NCBI GenBank assembly: GCA_947311845.1
Contig: CAMZMU010000041.1
Location: 114,157,927-114,221,926 of the forward strand
From: Poa pratensis
Lineage: Eukaryota; Streptophyta; Magnoliopsida; Poales; Poaceae
Direction of reading: 5' to 3'
DNA length: 64,000 bases
Every line of letters begins with the position of its first letter. Within the stretch, counting starts at the first letter, position 1. The position numbers were made by a program, and so were the translations under genes. The notes under the pieces are model-generated. The model searched no databases, was not told the origin of the DNA, and worked only from the letters and a program-made list of their open reading frames with translations. This document shows positions 55,360-64,000 of the stretch, in pieces.

Positions 55360-55551
55360 CCGGTTGGTAGACCAACCGGGACTAAAGGTCCCAACACACC
55401 ACGTCCCCACGTCCCCCACGTGGAGGGACCTCTAGTCCCGGTTCGGAACCCGCCGCGACTAAAGGGGGGGCTTTAGTCCCCTGCTTAGTCGCGGTTGCCC
55501 GCCGCGACTAAAGGGGCTGGAACCGCGACTAGAGGTCCTTTTTCTAGTATG
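55360..55551. repeat. Right subterminal palindromes and damaged TIR of CACTA-D
   Basis: A GTCCCGG-class palindrome (55360-55388) is followed by mixed copies (55430-55465) and GTCGCGGTTGCCC/GCCGCGACTAAAG (55485-55512), then AACCGCGACTAGAGGTCC and the altered terminus CTTTTTCTAGTATG ending at 55551. Confidence 0.78.
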
Positions 55552-55554
55552 TCT

Positions 55555-57728
55555 ATTTCTATGTTTTCTCTCGTGGGCTTTGTGAATCGTGAAACAAATC
55601 CCCCAATGGTATATATAGATAATTTTAGGTGAAAAAAAGGAAAACAGACACCAGAGGCTCCATATAGCACCCACGGTGTGGTCAGCTATGGGGGAAGCTC
55701 CCAGATGCCTCATTTGCAGCTTGTTGTCCTCCTAGGGTCCAAGTTTAGCTTGTTGGATTCGTCTAAAAAAATCCGGCTTTTTTTTAACCCTTTTTCAAGT
55801 CTCATAGCTCCCTAAAAGTAAAAAACACTAACATCGGTTTTTCCTACCTTCTAAAGTTGAATACTAAAATAATGGTGACATTTCGTGGGAAATCCATGTA
55901 AGTGCTAAAATCCATGGCAGTAAATCATTATAAGATGCAAAGATATGTGATATTAATATGATAAATTACCAAGTTCATATATAGTACATTTCTGATGTAT
56001 GAACATCACCAAACTTAGTCTATGCTCATCCTCATGTATAAAGATGATAAAAATAAGGGCCTTGGGACTTTACCACAGTATCATAAATACGAAGTTTCAT
56101 GTGATCATGGCTACTCAAAGTATTATGTTTCATCGCTAAGTAAATATCGGTACAGTAATAATCATATTAAGTAACAAATAGGATTGGAACTCTGTAGCGG
56201 GATTTTTCCTTTTTAGCTTTTTTTTTGCTACATGCATCCGTAATGTTATTAGGGTATTGAGCTGTTGCAGAGACTGACTGCAATTGGTATCTCCATGATA
56301 TTAATATATACTCTTTTCAAAATAAAGTAACAAATAGCATCATCTTCAAAAACAAAACGAAATTATGTACTATGCATTAAACAAGTTGTAAAATTGTGTG
56401 TGTGAAACATATGCAAAGCTCATTCAAAAAGTAATTATTCCTAAGCTTGGTTAAGAAAGAATTTTTGGACACTTTCATCTACCGACTCAGAAAGGAACAG
56501 GTAAGACCTACACAGAGTGAAATAGGCATTAACATGTGTTAGTGGATTTCAGTTAAAAAATATATATTAAAGGACACTTTAGTACGACAATCACGTACTC
56601 ACATACCAAATTTGCAAAAAGCGATATAGGGTTTCAACCCCGGTCATCGTCATCTGCCCCGTACGTCTCCACTGTCTGCGGTCGGGACTCGACGACTCCC
56701 CGCCTCCTCTATTTGCCGCTCTGACGGCGGGAGGGGTTGGGATCTCGGATCTGCGTTGGCGCTATAGTTAGGTCCCTAAATTAGTTTGGTTAGCAGGCGA
56801 CGCCATTATGGTGGCACTGTGCGGAACAAGAATAAGGTTTTATGCCTTCTGGTACACTTTGGATCGTCACTGGCGTTGAGGAGGGTGGGGAATTGTTTGG
56901 TCGCTACTCCCTTGGAGTGGTGATCTCGTTTGTTATACGTGTGTTGCAGGTTGGTTTCCAAAAAAGATAGATTCAATAGTTCAATTGCGACGACTTCGGT
57001 ATGTGGCGTTGGTCCTTGCACGTGCACGAAAACTTCCCGATTGTTATCAACAAAATCAGGCCGGCTCCAGTAGAGAAGCGGCTCGCTCTGCGAGCTATGC
57101 CGGGTGCAACACTCATATACCGCCACGTGGCTGGCTATGGAGACCTAGCAATGAAGCTAAGAGATCGTGGCAAAGAAGCCCAAAGGCCAAACGGAGAGAG
57201 AGATAATGTTGAGGATCGATACGAAGGAGACGGCTTAGCCGTACAGATGCTCCGAGCAAAGTAGCAAGAACGTAGGCATATATGCAGCGCCCGCGCGCGT
57301 ACGTGCACGACGAGACGAAACCCCGTCCGCGGCACGGGCGGCCACGCGCCGGCGCTCATATCATGCTCCCCTAATACGATTCAGCTCGTGTCGATCGACA
57401 ATCTGCCAATGCCTCAAGGTCTTCTCTTCCGCCCTCGGTGAATGAGTTCTAGCTAATCAATCTCGATTAATTCTATAATCGATGAAGAACAAGGGCGCCT
57501 CCGTGCGTGTTGGAGGGGATGGAAGAACCCTGTCTCTAGGGCACGGGCGGGCACGCGCCAGGCGCGCTCCGGCACGTCCACAGCGCGTGTGCCGCTATGT
57601 GGGCGCGATCTCGCGAATCCTTCCCTCCCGTCTGTCCTATCGATTAACATAAAGCCCGAAGGACGATTAGGATAAGCCGTTGCGTGCAGTTGTAACTTGG
57701 AGTATTGTATGGTGTATTGATCCAGTTC
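55555..57728. other. Intergenic region, no gene recognised
   Basis: AT-rich to about 56600, then more GC-rich (56640-57400) with short frames only. The 56740-56960 stretch resembles the leader-like repeat sequence at 26010-26580 in style. No transposon ends were found. Confidence 0.5.
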
Positions 57729-57742
57729 ACAAGTAAGATGGT

Positions 57743-58591
57743 GGAGACAAGGATCAGTGCTGGTGCTGTTCCTGTTCAAGAGGTTGGTCAGGCTAGTGTG
57801 CTGCTTCAGCTTGCAGGGGAAGAAGCGATTGACGACGGTGCCGCCGCGTTGATCATGGGCGGAGGAGGGCCCCCTCCTGACGCCAAGGAGACGGACGAGG
57901 ACGCTGTGGACGTCGAGCTCTACCCCACACCGCTGCTCATGGGCGGCGTGGGCGACATGATGCATCAAGAAGAAGAGGCGCCCGGGAACCTGCTCTCCCC
58001 TGGCGCGAGGAGCGGTGCTGCCATGCTCGCGGCATCGCAGGGCGGCGTCGCGGCCCTGTCCGACGTCATCACTGACCCGCTCGATGCGGGTGCGGCCCTG
58101 GTTGATCAACTGCTGGGAGGGTCGCGCTCCGCCCACGGCGCAGCCGTCTCTCCGCCAGGCTCCAACGCCGCAATCGCCGCAGTTGAGGACCTCTTCGCCG
58201 AGCCTGCGGTTCCTCTCCTGCCTACGCCGGCGCGGCGCCGGTGGTCAGGCCTGCGACAACCATCACGGACAACACCGAGCTGACTCCGTCACGGCGCAGC
58301 GCCCGCCTCGGCGCAAAGCCGATCATGCCCACCATGGACAGAGCGATCCGGGTCCTCTGCAAGAAAATGGGAGTGGATGATGGCTCTGAAGACATCCCAA
58401 TCGTACAAGCTCGCAAGGCCTTTGAAGGCAGCTTCAAGGACTCCGTCCCGGACAACTCCATGCGGGCTCTGAACAAGCTGTTCAAGCTCACCATGCCATG
58501 CTTCAGCGAGGTGGATGACGCTCTGGTGGCAATGGCCCGACCTGGTGGCGTGGAACTCGTGTCGGGTGTGGAGCAGGAGGCCTCTGCCTAG
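57743..58591 (+). pseudogene. LINE ORF1 (gag-like), 5'-truncated and frameshifted
   Basis: The reading starts in the TSD (ATGGTGGAGACAAGG), so the native start is gone. It runs through Gly/Ala/Asp-rich sequence to about 58225, shifts frame by one base, and continues TRRSARLGAKP-type sequence, MDRAIRVLCKKMGVDDGSED and LNKLFKLTMPCFSEVDDALV to a TAG at 58589-58591. The RRSARLA... and CKKLG-like blocks are typical of the C-terminal part of grass LINE ORF1. No zinc knuckle is visible in the surviving part. Confidence 0.7.
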
Positions 58592-58828
58592 TTTCTCGTT
58601 TCTCTGCTCTTCGAATACTGCTGATCGTCTTCAGTCTACTACTGCTTCAATGTTGCTACTTTTAGTTTCGTCAGCTACAGGGTGGGCTTGTCACCTGTTA
58701 TTGTCCGATCTGCATCTTCAGAACCTTCAGAACCTCCATTCGTATGGCTTCATGCGGCTACTCCAACATTGCGGCATTTTATTTCATCAAACCGTCTTCC
58801 GATCGAGCGGCAACGCCCCCACCACATT

Positions 58829-61800
58829 ATGACAAACCCCATCCTCGACATCGCGGATTGGAACGTCCGAGGGTTAAATGACCAAGTGCGAAAAGACACG
58901 GTGCATACCACCTTTGCCGACACCCCTGCCACATTGCTTGCCTGCAAGAGACTAAGCTCGACTTCATCGACCACAGCACCGCGGCTTACATCGGAGGCTA
59001 CAAGCTTTGCTCTTTCGCCCACAGACCCGCCATCGGCACCAGAGGGGGGATTCTACTTCTTTGGAACAATGATCACGTCGACATGACGAACATTCACATT
59101 GGAACCCACCTCATCTCTGCGGACGTTTGCATTCGTGCCTGCGGCACCACCTTCAAGATCACCACTGTTTACAGCCCAACAAATGACATGGACAAGAGGG
59201 CATTCCTAGACGAGGCAATCGCCTCCGCTCCTGCAAATGATGAGAAATGGCTTATTCTTGGGGATTTCAACCTGATCTACCAAGACTCGGACAAGAACAA
59301 CTCCAACCTGAACCACCGCCTCATGGGTCAGTTCCGTCAGGCTCTCAACACTTGTCAGCTCAAGGAGATCAAGTTGCAGAATAGGAAGTTCACATGGAGT
59401 AACGAGAGAGACATCCGCGCCCTGGTCAAGCTTGACCGCGCTTTCTGCAACGCCAGTTGGGATATTGCCTTCGAGGGTCACGTTCTGAATGCCCTATCCT
59501 CTTTCCTCTCGGACCACTGCCCGCTAATGCTCTCCAACATAAGCGGCCCTAGAAAGCCGCCATCTTTCCGTTTTGAGAATTTTTGGATCAAGATGCCAGG
59601 TTCCAGGAGATCGTACAGGACGCTTGGAATGAGCGTTCAACTCACACTCAACCTGTACATATCCTCAACCACAAGCTCAAGACCACGGCCAGGAAGCTAC
59701 GCGCTTGGAGCAAAACTCTATTCTCATACCACAAGCTACAGTTCACCATGGCCCTCTACGTCATCCTTCAGCTGGACATCGCGCAGGACTGCCGCCCTCT
59801 TTCCCTGACGAGAATCTTCTCAAGGCGGGTCTGAAGAAGCGGGTTATGGGTCTCGCCATTCTGGAGCGCTCCCGAAAAAGACACGCCTCCCGCATCACCA
59901 ATCTTAGGGTGGGAGACGCCAACACTAAGTATTTTCACCTACGGGTGAACTCGCGCAGAAGGAAGAACACATCACGAGATTGAAGTACCAAGGCGGTTGG
60001 GTCACGAGTCATGCGGATAAGGCAACTCTCATTAACAACCACTTCTCCAACACATTGGGAACTCCTCCCACGCGCCACCACGACCTCAACTGGGCGGCGA
60101 TCAACCCCGTCATGGCCCAAATGGAGGACCTCGCTCTCCCTTTCTCGGAGGAGGAGACCAAGGACGCCATTGACGCCATGCCGTCTGACAAGGCCCCTGG
60201 GCCTGATGGGTTCACCGTTGCTTTTTTCTCCTCATGCTGGGATACGGTTAGCATGACCTCATGCACGTCATGGATGCCTTTTCCGAGCTGTCAATCAACA
60301 ACTTCCACGTCATGAACTCGGCAAACATCGTCTTGCTCCCGAAGAAGGAGGGGGCTGACTCCATTATTGACTATCGCCCTATCAGTCTGATACACATTAT
60401 CCCCAAGATTATCGCCAAAGATATGGCCCGTCGCCTCGCGCCTAAGATGAACGACCTCATTCCCTTGCCAAAGTGCTTTCATCAAGTCCAGGAGCATCCA
60501 CGACAATTTCATGTACGTCCGCAACACTGCCAGGCGCCTCCACCGAAACTGGGAGCCCATGCTCCTCCTCAAGCTCGATATTGCAAAAGCTTTCGACTCC
60601 ATCCGATGGGATTACCTTCTTGACGTCATGCTGCGGCGTGGTTTCCCTCACCACTGGAGGGCGTGGGTCTCCATCCTCTTCTCCACGGCTAATTCTCGGG
60701 TTCTGCTGAATGGCATCCCCGGGCTCGACATTTTGCATGGGAGGGGGCTCAGGCAGGGAGACCCCCTATCGCCGCTTCTCTTCAACATCGGCATCGACCC
60801 CCTCAACAGAACTTTGGTGGTGGCCACCGAGGCGGGTCTCCTTCAGCCCATCGAGGATCACTTGGCAGGAATGCGCGTTTTTCTCTACGCGGACGATGCG
60901 GCAATTTTCCTGATCCCCTCGGCCAATGACATCTCCAACCTCGTCTACACGCTTCAGATTTTTGGCAATGCCATTGGCCTCGTCACGAACTTCGCCAAGA
61001 GCTCTATCTCTCTGATTAGATGCGATGACATCGACATGGGCTCGGTTACGGCGAACTTCCCTGCTGTGGTTTCTCACTTTCCAATCAAGTACCTTGGGCT
61101 GCCCCTCTCCCTGGGTAGGCTCACCCGCGCTGACCTCCAACCCTACATCGACAAAATCGCAAACCGCCTGCGCCCTTGGAGTGGAAAATTCTTCAACCGC
61201 GCGGGCTGCGTGGCGATCGTGAAATCGGTGTTGTCCTCTATTCCTATTTTCCTTCTCACCGCTCTCAAGGCTGATAAGCGGACGATCAAGGCTTTTGACA
61301 AGCTCAGGGGGGCATGTTGTGGAACTGCTCTGACAAGGTCAGTGTCGGCAAATGCAAGATCAGTTGGGACAAGGTCTGTCGCCCCAAGAAGCTGGGGGGG
61401 CTAGGTATCCTTAATCTGGAAAAATTCTCCAGGGCACTTCGTCTTAGATGGTTATGGCATGAGTGGGCCTCTCCGGACAAGCCTTGGGTGGGCTCTGAAA
61501 CCCCAAATGACGAGATTGACAAGAACCTGTTCAACGCCGCAACCAAGGTCACGATTGGAGATGGTGTCAAGGCCTCGTTCTAGAACTCTTCCTGGCTCGA
61601 TGGCCTCCCCCCTCGGGTCATTGCTCCTGACATCTTCATGGCTTCCCGACGTAAAAACCGAAATGTTTGCGATGCCCTCACGGACTTCTGCTGGATATCG
61701 GATCTTTCGGTGCAGAATTTCAATGTCGAGCATATCTTCCGGTTTGTCCACCTCTGGGACCTCCTCCAGGACACCGTCCTATCGCCGGGGGTGGAGGACA

Positions 61801-62327
61801 CGATCACTTGGACCTTCTCAAACTCTGGGATCTATTCTGCTAGCTCGGCCTACAAGGCGCAATTCCTTGGCTCCCTTTCTTGCCCTTTCATGGGAATCGT
61901 CTGGAAGACTTGGGCTCCCCCCAAGTGCTCTTTCTTTGCTTGGCTGGCGGTTCAGAATAGGCTGTGGACCTCTGATAGGCTCGCGGTTAGGGGCTGGCCG
62001 CACCAGCCGGTTTGCCAGCTCTGCAGATGCCAGCCTGAGACGGCACGCCACATTCTCTTTGAGTGTCGATACTCCAGACGCGTTTGGGCCGAGGCGGCCG
62101 CTTGGATCAAGTGGCCTGCTATTCTGCTTGCCCTGAGCACGAACAAGCCCAGGGTGATCGACTATTGGATGGACATGGCGGCCACGACCTCTCTGTCTAG
62201 GAAAGGGCTCAAGACGGCGATAACCCTTATCACGTGGGAGATTTGGAAGGAGCGAAACGAGAGGGTTTTCAACAACAAGTTCTCAATGCCCAGTGTGCTT
62301 TTTCAAAAGATCAGGAACGAAGGATGA
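58829..62327 (+). pseudogene. LINE ORF2: endonuclease, reverse transcriptase, zf-RVT; many frameshifts
   Basis: Begins near MTNPILDIADWNVRGLNDQ (58829). Endonuclease/exonuclease/phosphatase motifs are FKITTVYSPTND, WLILGDFNLIYQDSD and FLSDHCPLML (59083-59580). The reverse transcriptase has MPSDKAPGPDGFTVAFF (60178), NSANIVLLPKKEGADSIIDY, LLKLDIAKAFDSIRWDYL, GRGLRQGDPLSPLLFNIGI and the FLYADDAAIFL active site (60878-60915). The zf-RVT (PF13966) block is at 61870-62110 with WKTWAPPKCSFFAWLAVQNR. The frame changes at least seven times and there is a stop at 61581. The enzyme nicks DNA and reverse transcribes its RNA at the target; this copy cannot. Confidence 0.88.
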
Positions 62328-62570
62328 AATTGGATGTTGGCAGGAGCCAAATCCTTAGCGGACTTAACCGTGGAGTTGACACACCCTTGATGCGATGACA
62401 ATCTTCCTCAGTTAGAGAGTAGACGGGATAGGGTGATCCTGTCCTGTTTTTTGTTATTGTCTTTTTACTGCTTTTTTAAGTTTGGCCTCGGCCCTGTTAT
62501 GTTTGCTCCTTCTATATCAATATAAAAGGCAAAGCTTTTGCCTTCATTTATAAAAAACAAGTAAGATGGT

Positions 62571-63080
62571 TTTAAATTGCCTTACTTGGATAAAAAACGC
62601 ATGTTATATACATATACATAAACTAAGAAAAATACGATATTCCAGAAACTTTTCATCAAAATTCATACATGCAATTTTTCCAATTTTTAAATCAAGGTAT
62701 GTAAAACAATATTACCGATAAGTTTTGAAAGGTTTGCAGAGAGATATGTGTGAGGCATCGCTTCCTTTGTGAGCTAGAGGGATATGGTAGCCTTAAAAAA
62801 AGATATTCCAAATAGGAAAAAAACTGAAATTCTATGTCCAATGTGCACATATAAAATTTTAAGAAATTGGAATTTTCAAGTCACATGTGTCGAAAGCTTG
62901 ATAACAAAGCTTCCTGACGATATTTTAATTACACTATTAGGTATAGAAAGGTTTAAGAAGCATGTAATTATAAATGGAAGTAATAAATATAAAGAGGGAT
63001 TTATAAGAACACCGTGTACTTTGAAATTGAAGTCATGCAAAAAGAATAGGAAGAATCAACGTTGCCTCTATTGAACCATA
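62571..63080. other. AT-rich flank, no gene recognised
   Basis: A single open frame (62784-63074) encodes a Lys/Ile-rich 96-aa peptide of AT-driven composition. It contains KLPDDILITLLGI, faintly like an F-box start, but nothing else supports a gene. Confidence 0.5.
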
Positions 63081-64000
63081 ATATGGTTTTACGTCGCGCT
63101 CGTGTCAATTTAAATTTGTGGTTAGGTTGATTTGGAAGTCCGTGTGCTTGTAGATTTAATTTGCGTATGCTAGCATGTGATGCATGTAAAATGCATACAT
63201 GAACTTTGCATTATTTTTTCTTATATTCCAGTCATATTTGTATCATATAAGGGTTATATCACTGTTTTATAATGATTTTGGGAATATTTGATATGTTTCC
63301 TATTTTTCATGGAATTAACCCTGCGCAGGCAGAAAACCCTATTTCTATATTTTAATGTTTTAGAGATCCAAACGACGTCCAAATGACCGTAAATTTACGA
63401 GCATCATTTTTTGGAAGGAACAAAGCGTGAGAGCGAAGGAAGCAAAGAAGAGGAGGCCCGAGGGCCAAGATAGGTGGACCCACGCGGCCCCTGTACCTGG
63501 CCGCGTGGGGCCCCTCCTTTTGGGGCCTCGGAGCTCCGTTGCCGTCGACTCCGTTTTGACCTAAAAACGCATATAAAAATAGTCCCCCGACGTTCTCTGG
63601 AAGGAGCGCCGCAGAAACACAAAAACACCGAAACAGAGACCTGGAGCTGCAGATTGGAGGGGGAGAACTCCGGCGGGGCGCTGCCGGCGTGGTCTCCATC
63701 TTCTCCTACGACTCCTCCACCGTCTCGATGATGAAGAGGGAGTAGTCCACCTCTGGACTATGGGTTTGTGGAAGTAACTTATGTATCTCTCTCTCGAGCT
63801 TCACTAATTAGTACATGTTAGCTGCTGAACATGATTACGGTCATCTGTGTAATAACTTTGTGTGGATCTTTTTATGAGTTAATATATGTTGGAGATTGCA
63901 ATGGTTTTGTTTCAGTTATGAAAGTGCATATTATGTACCCCGTTCTTATTTACTTGTTATGATAAAGCATGTTTATGAGAGCGCGTGAGGGAGAACGTGT
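63081..64000 (+). repeat. LTR-like sequence (probable gypsy LTR, partial)
   Basis: The run AACGACGTCCAAATGACCG, a GGGGCCCCTCC-rich block, a TATA (CATATAAAAATAG, about 63569-63581), a GC-rich transcribed stretch and then a T-rich downstream part recall LTRs of Triticeae Athila-type elements. Boundaries and the second LTR are outside or not seen. Confidence 0.35.

Larger units (their letters stand above)
41578..55551 (+). mobile_element. CACTA-D: 14.0-kb CACTA transposon
   Basis: It begins CACTAGTAGAAAAGAGGC at 41578. The right end reads CTTTTTCTAGTATG to 55551, a damaged copy of CTTTTTCTACTAGTG, but the flanking TCT triplets (41575-41577 and 55552-55554) match as TSD. Ends carry GTCGCGGTT palindromes like CACTA-C. 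Gene order on + strand: coiled-coil/membrane gene, TNP2, accessory ORF 1 (-), hairpin unit, accessory ORF 2 (-), second hairpin unit, TNP1-Ulp1. TNP2 and TNP1 are broken by several indels. Confidence 0.9.
57743..62556 (+). mobile_element. LINE (non-LTR retrotransposon), 5'-truncated
   Basis: Flanked by a perfect 14-bp TSD, ACAAGTAAGATGGT (57729-57742 and 62557-62570); the 3' copy follows a short A-rich end (TATAAAAA). It contains the end of ORF1 and a frameshifted ORF2 with endonuclease, reverse transcriptase (YADD box) and zf-RVT region. At 4.8 kb with ORF1 beginning abruptly at the TSD it is 5'-truncated, as usual for target-primed insertion. Confidence 0.92.

Noticed and set aside
58750..61140. 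Minus-strand ORFs within the LINE
   Set aside because: Shadows of the GC-rich ORF2; no independent motifs.
62784..63074. Possible F-box gene (KLPDDILITLLGI)
   Set aside because: Single weak motif in an AT-rich 96-codon frame with no further domain or promoter.

Overview
The window is nuclear DNA of a large-genome grass, most likely a Triticeae species (wheat, barley, rye, Aegilops group). The evidence is CACTA (En/Spm-type) transposons with long palindromic subterminal repeats, a Tat-lineage Ty3/gypsy element, a LINE, a hAT MITE, and a single low-copy plant gene whose intron has been stretched by an insertion. There are no bacterial or phage features.

Layout. 1-5420: 3' part of a gypsy element, holding an antisense accessory gene (broken) and its 3' LTR; the LTR stops about 46 bp before a TATA box. 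5466-20051: a subgroup Ib bHLH gene (IRO2/ORG2-like, an iron-deficiency regulator family) in three exons, 5758-6067, 6155-6487 and 19956-20051. Intron 2 is about 13.5 kb because CACTA-A (6557-18563, TSD TTA) lies inside it. 20297-23724: CACTA-B, a small deletion derivative that joins the start of the TNP2 transposase gene to the Ulp1-protease end of the TNP1 gene. 24007-24595: hAT MITE with an 8-bp TSD. 28084-40335: CACTA-C (TSD TAG). 41578-55551: CACTA-D (TSD TCT). 57743-62556: LINE with a 14-bp TSD. The last kilobase looks like part of an LTR. The other stretches hold no gene I can recognise.

The three large CACTA elements share one architecture. Reading from the TNP2 side they carry a two-exon gene for a coiled-coil protein with a C-terminal membrane segment, then TNP2 (Transpos_assoc, Transposase_21, DUF4218, DUF4216), a middle region, and the TNP1 gene (Transposase_24) whose 3' exons encode a C48 Ulp1-type SUMO protease domain. 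All TNP1 and TNP2 copies here carry frameshifts, stops, deletions or an inversion, so these are probably defective copies, although Ulp1 catalytic residues are preserved in B and D.

The most interesting material is the middle region. (1) In A, C and D the TNP1 leader carries palindromes of the same sequence type as that element's own ends. (2) A second palindrome class, based on GTCCCGGTTGG, is shared by all three elements although their ends differ. (3) Next to it are TATA-box units that lead into long near-perfect hairpins, found four times and always co-directional with the transposase genes: a candidate undescribed small-RNA or structured-RNA unit. (4) D also has two extra ORFs, one behind a TATA box with three E2F-type sites. 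C and D lie head to head 1.24 kb apart and form a giant inverted pair.

Coordinates of exons, frameshifts and TSDs were read by eye. No alignment, fold or database search was run.
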